Shown one piece after another: positions 25,825-34,691 of a DNA stretch of 64,000 bases. Position numbers and translations under genes: made by a program. The stretch lies in assembly GCA_964537055.1 (NCBI GenBank), contig CAZHYV010000002.1:62001-126000 (forward strand). The letters run 5' to 3'. The stretch is from CAZHYV01 sp964537055. Its GTDB lineage: Bacteria > Myxococcota_A > Polyangia > Palsa-1104 > JAEUJZ01. Within the stretch, counting starts at the first letter, position 1, and each line of letters opens with the position of its first letter. Below the pieces are notes generated by a model. It had not been told where the DNA came from and did no database searches. It saw only the letters and a program-made list of their open reading frames with translations.

Positions 25825-27273
25825 TTATTTCTCGAGCAGTTCGCAGAACGACTCTACCTCTTCGGGTTTTCCAAGAAGAAGAAGCCCGTCGTCAGACTGA
25901 AGTTTTGTACTCCCACGAGGCACAATGACATCCCCTTGCCTTCGAATGAGCACGACAAACACATTGGTGGAGTGGCTGATATCAACCAAGGACTGCCCCA
26001 AAAGCAGCGACTTTTTGGGGATGGTCACCTCGATAAGCTCGCTTTTGATAGGGTTGTCCGTATGATAAGGAGGCGCGTAGCGATATTTGGGCTTGAGCTG
26101 TTTCGAGACCTTGAGAAATCGTGCCAACAAGGGGATGGTGGTTCCCTGGAGCAATACCGAGGTAAGCACAACGAAAAACACCAAATGGAAAATCAGCCGT
26201 GCTTTATGATGGCCCGCAAGGACTGGGTAGATCGCTAAAACAATGGGCACAGCGCCTCGTAGCCCAGTCCACGCAATGATGGCTTTCTCACGGAAATTAA
26301 ACTCGCTGCGAATCAGGCACAAGTATACCGCAAGGGGCCTTGCCACAAACACCAAAAAGAGAGAAAGCGCAAGACCCCCTACCGCAACCGCCCCAAAATC
26401 TCGAGGGAATACAAAAAGGCCCAAAATTAGGAACATGACAATTTGCATCAGCCAGGCGATGCCATCATGAAAAAGAACGAGCGTCTTTTTCCTGAGAAAG
26501 TTCGAATTTCCAAGAACAATCCCAGCAATATAGACGCCCAAAAACCCATTCCCTCCAATCAAATGCAATCCTCCATAAAGCAGAAGGACAAAGGCGATGG
26601 TCAGTACGGGATACAAACCTTCAAACTCTAAATCGAGTCGATTGATAAGACCGCGCAAGCAACGCCCCCCCAAGTAGCCAAAACATGCGCCCAGGATCAT
26701 CTGTAGCAAAAACGAAGGGACTAGTGAAAACATCGATTTGCCTGGCGTTTGGATGAGAGACAAAATGCCTACGGTCAAAAAGACAGCCATGGGGTCATTG
26801 CTTCCTGACTCTAGCTCAATCAGAGGCTTAACATGACCCGTCAGGTGGATGTTTCTCCCACGGAGCAGACTAAATACGGCGGCAGCGTCTGTCGAAGAAA
26901 TGGTGGCCCCCAACAGAAGCCCTTCCAACCAGGAGAATCGCAAAAACCGAACCGCAAACAAACCCACCAGGGCTGTGGTGACTAAGACGCCAAGAGTGGC
27001 CAGCAAAACCCCACGTCCTAAAATCGGCCGGATCTCCTTCCACGACGTATCCATTCCTCCCGAAAATAGGATGAAGCAAAGAGCCAACGCTCCCATCGAT
27101 TGGGCCAGACTCGAGTTATCAAAATAAATTCCTCCGATTCCGTCGGACCCTGCTAGCATGCCAATGCCTAAAAACACAAGCAGCGAGGGAACCCCCAAGC
27201 GGTTCGTAATTTTGCTTAGCAAAATGCTAAGAAGTAGTAAGGTCGCTGCAGCGACAAGCCAGATTTCTTTCAC
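25825..27273 (-). CDS. nhaP2: K+/H+ antiporter, CPA1 family (NhaP2/CvrA type) with TrkA-C domain
   Basis: About 12 membrane segments are present, and the sequence follows E. coli NhaP2 closely: SKITNRLGVPSLLVFLGIGMLAGSDGIGGI, GATISSTDAAAVFSLLRGRN, ESGSNDPMAVFLT with the conserved ion-binding Asp and Asn-Asp, and TGLRGAVPIVLAIYPVLAG. The final ~80 residues are a cytoplasmic TrkA-C/RCK_C ligand-binding domain (IEVTIPKKSLLLGQSLVDIS). It exchanges K+ (or Na+) for protons in the inner membrane. The family alignment favours the GTG at 27273 with AAGG just ahead; the longest frame starts at a GTG at 27348. Divergent from aroE. Confidence 0.9.
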   Translation of the reverse strand: MKEIWLVAAATLLLLSILLSKITNRLGVPSLLVFLGIGMLAGSDGIGGIYFDNSSLAQSMGALALCFILFSGGMDTSWKEIRPILGRGVLLATLGVLVTTALVGLFAVRFLRFSWLEGLLLGATISSTDAAAVFSLLRGRNIHLTGHVKPLIELESGSNDPMAVFLTVGILSLIQTPGKSMFSLVPSFLLQMILGACFGYLGGRCLRGLINRLDLEFEGLYPVLTIAFVLLLYGGLHLIGGNGFLGVYIAGIVLGNSNFLRKKTLVLFHDGIAWLMQIVMFLILGLFVFPRDFGAVAVGGLALSLFLVFVARPLAVYLCLIRSEFNFREKAIIAWTGLRGAVPIVLAIYPVLAGHHKARLIFHLVFFVVLTSVLLQGTTIPLLARFLKVSKQLKPKYRYAPPYHTDNPIKSELIEVTIPKKSLLLGQSLVDISHSTNVFVVLIRRQGDVIVPRGSTKLQSDDGLLLLGKPEEVESFCELLEK

Positions 27274-27363
27274 AACCTTATCATAACAATTCTTCTTGGA
27301 AAACCGAAGAGAAAGCGTACAATTCCAACTTGCTAGGTGCCCCCTCACTTTAGGAAATAGCCC

Positions 27364-27392
27364 TTTACGCGAAGCAGAAGATTCATTACTCT
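27364..27392 (+). promoter_or_regulatory. Weak promoter, leaderless geometry, for aroE
   Basis: TTTACG, 17 bp, TACTCT; the -10 box ends 6 nt before the ATG at 27399. This is the weakest -10 box of the leaderless set. Confidence 0.3.
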
Positions 27393-27398
27393 AACAAG

Positions 27399-28259
27399 AT
27401 GAGTCCTACTTCTCGGACGAAAGTGCTTGGTGTCATAGGATGGCCGATTGACCACAGCCTCTCTCCTTTGATGCAAAATGCTGCCTTGGCTGCGCTGAAA
27501 AAGGATGCTGTTTACTGTGCCTTCCCCGTAGCGAAAGATCGACTGCGTGAGGCAATTTTGGGGGCATCTTCATTAGGGTTTTTAGGACTTAATCTCACCA
27601 TTCCTCATAAACAACAAGCGCTTACCTGGTGTAGGCCCGATGCCATCTCTTTGCGAGCGCGAGCAGTCAATACATTACGGTTTGTTTCCAGCACCACCAT
27701 TTTAGGAACAAACACAGACATCGATGGCTTCGCTTATCTCTGCGCAGAAGAAAACATCCGTCTGGGAGAAGACACCCGGGCGATCATCTTAGGTTCTGGA
27801 GGAGCCGCAAGGGCGATCATGGTTGTCTTGGCAGACGCGCAAACCCCGTTTCGGATCTTTGCAAGGAAACCTCAATCGTTATGGCTTGATGGAGTCAAAC
27901 AACCCGTTCAGCCTTTGACCCGTATGAATTTGAAGGATGTACTTCCCTCTTGTGATGTGCTCATCGATTGCACTCCGAGGGGACTTTTGCAGGGGGAACC
28001 AAACCTTCCCTTGCAGCAACAATTTGCCTCACATTATCCCGAGCTCGACCTTGCGCTCCTTCCCTCTCATGCCCATGTTGTGGATTTGGCCGTAAAATCT
28101 TCTACCCTCCTTACACAAATGGCATCCTTGCATGGTCTGAAGGCACACGCAGGTCATAAAATGCTTGTGGGACAGGGGAAAAAGGCACTAGAGTTTTGGT
28201 TCCAAGAAAACATCGATAATTCTATCTTAACTATCATGGAAACAGCGATTCTCCCATAG
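27399..28259 (+). CDS. aroE: Shikimate dehydrogenase AroE
   Basis: AroE reduces 3-dehydroshikimate to shikimate with NADPH in aromatic amino-acid synthesis. The 286-residue protein has the family signatures in order: the substrate site HSLSPLMQN near residue 20, NLTIPHKQ with the catalytic Lys, NTDIDGF with the catalytic Asp, the dinucleotide loop GSGGAARA, and the C-terminal GHKMLVGQGKKALEFW. Length is normal. The NADP-binding arm reads IFARKP. No Shine-Dalgarno sequence precedes the ATG. Confidence 0.95.
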   Translation: MSPTSRTKVLGVIGWPIDHSLSPLMQNAALAALKKDAVYCAFPVAKDRLREAILGASSLGFLGLNLTIPHKQQALTWCRPDAISLRARAVNTLRFVSSTTILGTNTDIDGFAYLCAEENIRLGEDTRAIILGSGGAARAIMVVLADAQTPFRIFARKPQSLWLDGVKQPVQPLTRMNLKDVLPSCDVLIDCTPRGLLQGEPNLPLQQQFASHYPELDLALLPSHAHVVDLAVKSSTLLTQMASLHGLKAHAGHKMLVGQGKKALEFWFQENIDNSILTIMETAILP

Positions 28260-28340
28260 GGGGTGCTGCGGAGAAACCAGCGGATGAAAAACCTCTGAAC
28301 TTCAAAACCTTAGGAAAAGAGGGGACGAGGCCGAATGTTG

Positions 28341-28901
28341 CTATCCCTCGAGAATTTCAGCCTCTTTCTTTCCAACGATCTCATCTACTTTTAGAATGGA
28401 TTTATCGACCACCGTTTGGATTTTCTTAAATCCTTGCTCCATTGCGTCTTCAGGTAAGGTCCCGTCTTTCTTTGCCTTCTCTAGCACTTCTCGAGCATCC
28501 CGGCGGCTATTTCGAATGGCAATCTTTGCCTCTTCTCCCAGCTTTTTGACATTTTTGGATAGCTCTTTTCTTCTCTCTTGCGTAAGCGCTGGCACGGCCA
28601 GACGGATGACTTCTGAATCCGTCACTGGATTCATCCCAAGACCTGCATCACGGATTGCTTTTTCAATGACGGGAAGCAGACGTTTTTCCCACGGCTTGAC
28701 CACAAGAAGTCTTGCGTCAGCAACATTGACTGCAGATACTTGGGTAAGCGGGGTGGGTGTACCGTAATAATCAACTCGAATATGTTCAAGCATGCTAACA
28801 TTGGCCCGACCTGTCCGGACTTTGGTCAGTTCACGGTTGAGCGATTCAAATGCTTTTTCAATATGTTGGTCTAGGTCCTTGAGCGTCTGTTGTTCTATCA
28901 T
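28341..28901 (-). CDS. frr: Ribosome recycling factor
   Basis: Frr splits post-termination ribosomes together with EF-G. At 186 residues it has normal length and all key parts: the helical start, KVRTGRANVSMLEHIRVDYYGTPTPLTQVSAV, EKAIRDAGLGMNPVTDSEVIRLAVPALTQERRKEL, and the C-terminal helix ending in KKEAEILEG. AAGGA lies 9 nt before the ATG. It is the last gene of the rpsB-tsf-pyrH-frr operon, a conserved order, 63 bp after pyrH. Confidence 0.97.
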   Translation of the reverse strand: MIEQQTLKDLDQHIEKAFESLNRELTKVRTGRANVSMLEHIRVDYYGTPTPLTQVSAVNVADARLLVVKPWEKRLLPVIEKAIRDAGLGMNPVTDSEVIRLAVPALTQERRKELSKNVKKLGEEAKIAIRNSRRDAREVLEKAKKDGTLPEDAMEQGFKKIQTVVDKSILKVDEIVGKKEAEILEG

Positions 28902-28964
28902 GTCATTGATTCCTTTGTTTGCCTTCAGCCGCTTTGTAATACGTTCTTGAGCGCCTGTACAGAT

Positions 28965-29717
28965 TTATCCCTCAATCAGAGTACCAATCATGTCACCTTG
29001 GATAACCCGGCAGATATTTTCAGGAGGATGTAAATCAAAAACGACCAGAGGAAGCTGATTGTCCCGACAAAGTGCGATCGCAGTTGAATCCATGACCTTT
29101 AGATCCTGCTTAAGCACGTCTAGATAGGTCAGGGTGGTAAACCGTTTCGCATCTGCATGTTTCTTCGGATCTTTGTTATAAACCCCGTCGACATTCGTCG
29201 CTTTTAGCAGCACATCGGCATGCACTTCCATCGCCCGAAGCGCAGCAGCTGTATCCGTTGTAAAGAAGGGATTGCCCGTCCCAGCTGCAAAAATAACGAC
29301 CCTTCCCTTCTCTAGGTGCCTCATGGCCCTTCTGCGAATGTATGTTTCGCAGAGCTGCTGAATCGGAATTGCTGATAGTACTCTTGTCGTCAGCCCCAAC
29401 CGCTCAAGCGCATCCTGCATGGCCAGCGCATTGATGACAGTACCCATCATGCCCATATAATCTGCCGAGGCCCTGTCCATCCCATACTTTGTAGAAGCGG
29501 CCACCCCTCGAAAAATGTTCCCGCCGCCAATCACCAGAGCAATCTCTACCTGCATTGCGTGAATATGGCGAATTTGCTCTGCAATGGCATGGAGGGTATT
29601 TGGGTCAATCCCATACTGCCCCTCCCCCATTAACGCTTCTCCAGAGAGTTTTAGCAGGACCCTGCGGTACTTTGGTTTTGTTGGATTTGTAGAGATCTCA
29701 GAGGTTTGATTTTTCAT
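28965..29717 (-). CDS. pyrH: Uridylate kinase PyrH
   Basis: PyrH makes UDP from UMP and ATP; bacterial forms are GTP-activated hexamers. The 250 residues show KLSGEALMGEGQYGIDP, VIGGGNIFRG, GTGNPFFTTDTAAALRA and NVDGVYNKDPKKHADAKRF, the standard amino-acid-kinase fold elements. The start lies 27 bp after tsf, and no ribosome binding site is obvious, suggesting reading by coupled ribosomes. Length is normal; about 10 extra N-terminal residues precede the first strand. Confidence 0.97.
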   Translation of the reverse strand: MKNQTSEISTNPTKPKYRRVLLKLSGEALMGEGQYGIDPNTLHAIAEQIRHIHAMQVEIALVIGGGNIFRGVAASTKYGMDRASADYMGMMGTVINALAMQDALERLGLTTRVLSAIPIQQLCETYIRRRAMRHLEKGRVVIFAAGTGNPFFTTDTAAALRAMEVHADVLLKATNVDGVYNKDPKKHADAKRFTTLTYLDVLKQDLKVMDSTAIALCRDNQLPLVVFDLHPPENICRVIQGDMIGTLIEG

Positions 29718-29744
29718 GAGGATGAATGATCACAGAATGGAAAG

Positions 29745-30413
29745 CTACTTGTTTGCTTGGCTTAGCTGGGCTGATACTTCTTGGGCAAAGTCTTCCGTTT
29801 TTTTCTGCAATCCCTCGCCAAGTGCATACCGGGTGAATCTACGAATGGTAATTTTTTCTCCAGTCTTTGAAGAAAGCTCAAACATCAGGGTTCGGATGTC
29901 TTTGTCTGGATCTTTCACAAACTCTTGGTCGAGAAGACAGATGTCTTTCTTCCACTTTGCCACTTGCCCATCGACAATCTTATCAATGACAGCCTGAGGC
30001 TTTCCCGAGCCTGCAGCCTTTTCTACATAAATCGACCTCTCTTTGGCAATGAGATCCGCAGGAATTTCTTCGTCTGAAACATACATTGGGTATGGGTCCC
30101 GCCCCGCAATATGCATCGCGACATCTTTACAGAACGCTTGAAAATCTTCTGTTCGTGCCACAAAGTCAGTCTGACAGTTGACTTCTAGAAGAACGCCAAG
30201 ACGGCTTCCTGGATGAATGTATGCGTAAATAGCGCCCTCTGTTGCCACCCGGCTTAGGCCTTGAGAGGCTTTGGTAATTCCTTTTTTCCGAAGCCATTCT
30301 GCGGCCTTTTCTAAATCGCCAGCTGTCTCTTCTAGGGCCTTTTTACAATCTGCCATTCCTGCGAGAGTGCGGTCACGTAATTCTTTGACCATACTGGGTG
30401 TTACTTGACTCAT
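29745..30413 (-). CDS. tsf: Elongation factor Ts
   Basis: EF-Ts renews EF-Tu-GTP. The N-terminal UBA-like part (VTPSMVKELRDRTLAGMADCKKALEET) and TDFVARTEDF, the EF-Tu contact, are conserved. At 222 residues it is shorter than the 283-residue E. coli protein, like the short forms of several bacterial lineages in which the second core subdomain is reduced. AAGGAG at 8 nt precedes the ATG. Second gene of the rpsB operon. Confidence 0.97.
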   Translation of the reverse strand: MSQVTPSMVKELRDRTLAGMADCKKALEETAGDLEKAAEWLRKKGITKASQGLSRVATEGAIYAYIHPGSRLGVLLEVNCQTDFVARTEDFQAFCKDVAMHIAGRDPYPMYVSDEEIPADLIAKERSIYVEKAAGSGKPQAVIDKIVDGQVAKWKKDICLLDQEFVKDPDKDIRTLMFELSSKTGEKITIRRFTRYALGEGLQKKTEDFAQEVSAQLSQANK

Positions 30414-30502
30414 GGGTTTACTCCTTCTCTTGTACCTTCTTGATCTAGGTTTTCCTTCGTACTCCCCTATCTGCTTAGAGGTTTATCTTCGAAAGGATCC
30501 TC

Positions 30503-31522
30503 CTACGATTCATCTTCATCTTCGTTTGCCCCTCTGCGGGTTGAAGAACGTTCTTCGACTTCCTTCGATACTGTTACCGAGGTAGGGGTGGCCGTGGCAG
30601 CAGCAGAGCGACTATTTCCTCGTCGTCGTGCTGTCTCCACTCTTGGTCCTGGACCCTGGTTTGCGCTGTAGGCTTGTTTTTGCTCTCCCTGGGTCTCTTC
30701 TGTATAGGAAGCGGCCTTTGTCTTTTGGAGACGTGTTCCGGCGATACAAGCATCTGCCACTTTCCCTAAAATGACCTGCACTGAACGAAGTGCATCGTCA
30801 TTTCCAGGAACGAGGTAGTCAATCAGATCTGGATCTGCGTTCGTATCTGCAATCGCGATGACAGGAATTCGCAGCTTCCTCGCTTCGATGATAGCCAAAT
30901 GCTCCTTCTTCGCGTCAATGACAAACAATGCTCCGGGAAGGCGCGTCATGGTTTTAATTCCTCCCAGCGCTTTCTCAAGCTTTTCCTGCTCTCTTTGCCA
31001 CATGAGGACTTCTTTTTTGTTCATTTGCTCAAACGTACCATCGGCAGCCATCTTCTCGATATCGCGCAAACGCTCGATCGAAGCCTTCACAGTCTTAAAG
31101 TTGGTCAGCGTTCCTCCAAGCCATCGATTGTTCACATAGAACATTCCAGCCCGAGCTGCTTCTTGCTGAACCAGCTCTTGGCACTGTTTCTTGGTACCAA
31201 CAAAAAGAACAGACTCTCCCTTAGCAACCAAGTTCAAAATAAACTGGTACGCCTTCTGGAAAAGACGAACGGTCTGCTGAAGGTCAATAATGTGGATTCC
31301 GTTCCTGGCTCCAAAGATGAACGATTTCATTTTGGGATTCCACCGATTGGTCTGATGCCCAAAATGAACCCCAGCTTCTAACATGCTTCGAATCGAGAGA
31401 GGAGGCTCACTGCTCGCTCTCATCGCTTCTTGCATGGTGGTATCCATCGCATTTTGTAAAGTGACAGAGGTATTGTCTGTTTCATTGGAAGCGGGGGTTT
31501 GTTCTGTTTGCTGGTCTTGCAT
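30503..31522 (-). CDS. rpsB: 30S ribosomal protein S2 with N- and C-terminal extensions
   Basis: The S2 core runs from about residue 42 (LSIRSMLEAGVHFGHQTNRWNPKMKSFIFGARNGIHIIDL) to about 265, with the zinc-free coiled-coil insertion and IADTNADPDLIDYLVPGNDDALRSV. E. coli S2 has 241 residues; here the protein has 339. The extra parts are a 40-residue acidic/Gln-rich N-terminus and a 70-residue C-terminal tail rich in Arg, Glu, Ser and Thr (ARRRGNSR, RRGANEDEDES). Such tails are probably disordered. AAGGAG lies 5 nt before the ATG. First gene of its operon, with a structured leader. Confidence 0.97.
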   Translation of the reverse strand: MQDQQTEQTPASNETDNTSVTLQNAMDTTMQEAMRASSEPPLSIRSMLEAGVHFGHQTNRWNPKMKSFIFGARNGIHIIDLQQTVRLFQKAYQFILNLVAKGESVLFVGTKKQCQELVQQEAARAGMFYVNNRWLGGTLTNFKTVKASIERLRDIEKMAADGTFEQMNKKEVLMWQREQEKLEKALGGIKTMTRLPGALFVIDAKKEHLAIIEARKLRIPVIAIADTNADPDLIDYLVPGNDDALRSVQVILGKVADACIAGTRLQKTKAASYTEETQGEQKQAYSANQGPGPRVETARRRGNSRSAAATATPTSVTVSKEVEERSSTRRGANEDEDES

Positions 31523-31556
31523 GGTTCTCCTTCTCGTTGTTCCTCTGCTCTAGGGC

Positions 31557-31625
31557 GGCAACCGTCATTCATCAAAGAATGAGCTATCGGTTGCCATCGT
31601 GCGTTTCACTCTCTATTCCAGAGAG
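31557..31625 (-). promoter_or_regulatory. Structured 5' leader of rpsB
   Basis: Two hairpins lie in the leader region ahead of rpsB. The first (31557-31595) has an 8-bp outer stem GGCAACCG/CGGTTGCC, a 5-nt one-sided bulge and a 6-bp inner stem TCATTC/GAATGA. The second (31609-31625) is CTCTCT/AGAGAG with a 5-nt loop. S2 autoregulation through leader RNA is known in other bacteria. The similarity here is positional; no match to a known leader family is claimed. Confidence 0.45.
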
Positions 31626-31744
31626 CACGACCGCACCAAATCTAGGCGTGTGTATTTTGGTTAGCGGATTGATTACCATAAATCGCAAGAGAGAGCAAGA
31701 ACTTCGGAGAGAGGTCTTCTTTTCGTAGAACCATTCGCAGATTT

Positions 31745-32146
31745 TTACGGCTCAATCCTAACATTTTGGGTAGCAATCAATACCAAGGCCCCAGTGTCTG
31801 CCTCGGTGATCGTGTGTATGATTAAAGCTTCGCCTGTCGCAAACATCTTCAGCTTTTCAGAAGGAATACTAGTTTTAACTACACGGACATCGCGGTATTT
31901 CTCTATGATTCCCTTGCTAACAGGAACTTCTTTCTCTCCTTGTTTGATAGAAACATCTACATGATTCGTAACCTCTATGAAAGGAAGGTATGTTGTCGTC
32001 TCCAACTTTACACTTTCGCTTTGTTTTAGCGTGAGTAAGCCTTCAATATGAACGGTATCCCCTTTTGAAACACAGCTTGTTTGCAGAAGAAGAACGGTAC
32101 CTAGCAAGATTTTTCCAAAAAGTAAACTAAGATAAGTTGATTTCAT
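31745..32146 (-). CDS. Small lipoprotein of unknown function
   Basis: The ATG at 32146 starts a signal sequence (STYLSLLFGKILLGTVLLLQTSC) with Cys near residue 25. The lipobox (QTSC) is not ideal. The mature part of about 110 residues is beta-rich, with regular hydrophobic alternation (VHIEGLLTLKQSESVKLETTTYLPFIEV). No Shine-Dalgarno sequence is visible. The longest frame begins at 32182, overlapping the decayed DUF4143 gene. Function unknown. Confidence 0.55.
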   Translation of the reverse strand: MKSTYLSLLFGKILLGTVLLLQTSCVSKGDTVHIEGLLTLKQSESVKLETTTYLPFIEVTNHVDVSIKQGEKEVPVSKGIIEKYRDVRVVKTSIPSEKLKMFATGEALIIHTITEADTGALVLIATQNVRIEP

Positions 32147-32655
32147 AGGCACGATGTACCATGTGTTTTGCAAGGTGGCCATGAATTTTTCGTATCCCAG
32201 TTATTTTCATTTAATAAAACAGCGCTTTGTTTAGAAGATGAGGAAACTGAATTTTTCCAAAATTCGTGGGCGGGTCTGATGCGAGCTCCCTGAGAAGACC
32301 GTGGTTTATAAAACTCATGCACGAGCTGGAGGCAATCTACCTGGGGGAAATATTTCTGGAAATAGTATAAAAGTGACGGAGAAAAGTGATCGTCTTTCCA
32401 CTTTACTTCGATTAGATGTTGGGGTACACCCTCGACCAGCGTCAGAAAATCAACTTCGCGTTTTTCTTTATCACGCAAATAACAGAGCGATGTCCGATCC
32501 TCCTTCGTATCCTCAAGGAACTGGAGCTCTCGCAGAAGTCCGCAGGCCACTGCATTCTCTAAAACAACTCCCGGATCAGTCGCCACTTCGGCAACTGCGC
32601 CGCAATCATAAAAGTAATACTTCGTTTCCTTCAGCAGACTTCGACTAGTATATCG
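32143..32655 (-). pseudogene. C-terminal remnant of a DUF4143 (AAA_14-type) ATPase
   Basis: The open frame after a TAA at 32656 codes for SLLKETKYYFYDCGAV, then PGVVLENAVACGLLRELQF, LRDKEKREVDFLTLVEGVP, and HLIEVKWKDDHFSP. These are the C-terminal domain of DUF4143 proteins, which normally carry an N-terminal AAA ATPase module of about 250 residues. That module is missing: upstream sequence is only 80 bp of noncoding DNA before folD. The last 25 residues do not look like the family either. It is a truncated remnant and probably not expressed. Confidence 0.7.
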
Positions 32656-32736
32656 TTAGAAATAAATTGCCAACTCATTTGACCATTCCGCACCAAACTG
32701 CATTTTGGTCAAGACTAATCTGCAGTTCACGTCAGA

Positions 32737-33606
32737 TTAGCCAGCCGTCGTCTGAGAACCTGCTATTAATTCCGCAGCAAGCACTGTGTTGTGCAGAAGC
32801 ATCGTAATGGTCATGGGCCCCACCCCACCAGGCACAGGTGTAATGACGCCGGCACGTTTTTGGGCCTGGGCAAAATCCACGTCTCCGGCAAGAGTCCCGT
32901 CTTTCAGTCTTGTTGTGCCCACATCAATCACTGTTGCTCCCGGCTGAATCCAGTCGCCTTTGATGGCGTGTGGTTGTCCCATCGCTGCGACGACAACGTC
33001 TGCTCGCGAAACAATCCCCTGTAAATCTTTTGTCCGAGAGTGGCATAAGGTAACCGTAGCATCTTGGGCTAGCAGCAATGCCGCCATCGGTTTACCGACA
33101 AGGTTTGATCTTCCAAGCACCACAGCGTTTGCCCCCCGTAAGTTTGTGCCTGCTTCTTGCAAAAGATGCATCACCCCAAGCGGCGTACAAGGAACAAACT
33201 GGGGCCGCCCCTGCCAAAGGAGACCGGCATTTTTGGCAAGGAGGCCATCCACATCTTTGTGCGGATCTAGTTGATCTAAAATGAGTTGCGTCTCTAACCC
33301 TTTTGGCAAAGGAAGTTGAAGCAGGATTCCATGGACCCTTGAATCTTGATTTAATGCTTGAATGAGATGAATTAATATCTCTGTAGAGGTTTGAGCAGAC
33401 AACCGGTGGTCGAATGTAGCAATCCCCGCCTCTGCGCATGCCTTCGTCTTATTACGCACGTAGATATGAGAAGCCGGATCTTCCCCCACAAGCACGACTG
33501 CCAACCCAGGATGAATGCCTCTTTGTTTGAGGGAATCTACCTTTTCCTTGATTTCTCCTCGAAGTTTTTGCGCGATGGCCTTCCCGTCTAAGATACGTGC
33601 GTTCAT
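32737..33606 (-). CDS. folD: Bifunctional methylene-THF dehydrogenase/methenyl-THF cyclohydrolase FolD
   Basis: FolD interconverts 5,10-methylene-THF, methenyl-THF and 10-formyl-THF for purine and formyl-Met synthesis. The 289 residues carry PASHIYVRNKTKACAEAGI with the catalytic Lys, LLQLPLPKGL, DVDGLL, GRSNLVGKPMAALLL (NADP site), and PVPGGVGPMTITMLLHNT. Normal length. No Shine-Dalgarno sequence is seen; the promoter has leaderless geometry. Confidence 0.97.
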   Translation of the reverse strand: MNARILDGKAIAQKLRGEIKEKVDSLKQRGIHPGLAVVLVGEDPASHIYVRNKTKACAEAGIATFDHRLSAQTSTEILIHLIQALNQDSRVHGILLQLPLPKGLETQLILDQLDPHKDVDGLLAKNAGLLWQGRPQFVPCTPLGVMHLLQEAGTNLRGANAVVLGRSNLVGKPMAALLLAQDATVTLCHSRTKDLQGIVSRADVVVAAMGQPHAIKGDWIQPGATVIDVGTTRLKDGTLAGDVDFAQAQKRAGVITPVPGGVGPMTITMLLHNTVLAAELIAGSQTTAG

Positions 33607-33614
33607 AGAATCGG

Positions 33615-33644
33615 ATTGTAATACAGATCCACAAGCTGTTCTAA
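33615..33644 (-). promoter_or_regulatory. folD promoter with leaderless geometry
   Basis: TTAGAA, 18 bp, TACAAT on the minus strand; the -10 box (5 of 6 consensus bases) ends 8 nt before the ATG at 33606. Confidence 0.45.
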
Positions 33645-33725
33645 AAGATTTGTGTCCTAAAGAGATAGCCTCAAATTTCTACTCGTCGGATAAAGTTAGC
33701 ATGGGATGGGGTTAGATGGACAGGA

Positions 33726-34595
33726 TTAGGAGGGAAGGACATCTGATGTAGGCTTAAGAAGAATGTTGGGAGTAGGCGTCGAGCCTACCAAAACGATCCT
33801 GCTGTGCTTTGCAGGATCAAACTTAACCCATATTTCGTTTCCAGGCTGAAACTTAAGAACAGAGGTTTCTTGAAGGACAGAACGCAGGCTCCCCAAAAAA
33901 GTTGGATCCCCCTCTGGCTGTACCTCGACTTCAAGCTCCACGACCGGATGGACGCCTGCGACAAAGGTCCCTAGGCTTTTAAACGAAATCACTTTGGCCT
34001 TGGCCAGCGTTCCGATGCGGAACATTTCATCAATTTCTTCGTTCCGCTGAGAAAGCCAGTTCTCAAATTCTTCCTGGTTTTTCCAAAAAGACAGGGCTCG
34101 TTGGTTTCCCGCCATAGGATCTAAGGTAACAATGTTACGAACCACTTCGTTGGTCTTGCTCGACCGAATTCGTCCTACCTTCACAGGCATTACATCTCCA
34201 GGTTGGTAAGAACCCGCTTGATACTGAGAAGAAGTCAGGGTCAAGCCCTCTTGGAACGGAGTCTCTCCTTCTATAAACACATTGAGCCGTAAATCAAACG
34301 TCACCGAAGAGGTGTCGTCGTCCATAGCGAGGTTTACCCCTAGGATCATCGCTCTGGCTGAGATTCCGTCTCTAGCAACGCTTTGTTCTACCTCTTTTGC
34401 GTGGATCAAACTGTAAATAAGAGAGAGGATAAGAAATAGTCCAATAATGCCAGACGCCAAAAGACCGATTGCCCAGCTGAGTGAGATCAGATGATAATAA
34501 TACAGGATTCCTATCGACGCTACAGTGAGAAGCAAGGACAGCCACAGAATCTTATCCTGGGTAGCGCGAGATTGTTTTTGAAGCGTGGGGGTCAT
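33726..34595 (-). CDS. Membrane protein of unknown function
   Basis: Two close N-terminal membrane segments (ILWLSLLLTVASIGILYYY and WAIGLLASGIIGLFLILSLIYSLI) are followed by about 210 soluble residues. These contain two similar beta units around ISARAMILGVNLAMDDD...DLRLNVFIEG and LAKAKVISFKSLGTFVAG...VVELEVEV. The pattern resembles DUF3592-type proteins, with the duplicated 'A-x-I' strand start. The ATG at 34595 lacks a ribosome binding site; TATGGT lies 8 nt upstream with only a poor -35 box. A longer frame starts at a TTG at 34625. Confidence 0.55.
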   Translation of the reverse strand: MTPTLQKQSRATQDKILWLSLLLTVASIGILYYYHLISLSWAIGLLASGIIGLFLILSLIYSLIHAKEVEQSVARDGISARAMILGVNLAMDDDTSSVTFDLRLNVFIEGETPFQEGLTLTSSQYQAGSYQPGDVMPVKVGRIRSSKTNEVVRNIVTLDPMAGNQRALSFWKNQEEFENWLSQRNEEIDEMFRIGTLAKAKVISFKSLGTFVAGVHPVVELEVEVQPEGDPTFLGSLRSVLQETSVLKFQPGNEIWVKFDPAKHSRIVLVGSTPTPNILLKPTSDVLPS

Positions 34596-34691
34596 AGAAT
34601 CACACCATACACGATCGACCCTCAAAGATCTAATGCATAAAAGCCCTTGAGGAGGGGCGTCTTTCCGTGCGAAGGTTGGCCTTGTCTACAC

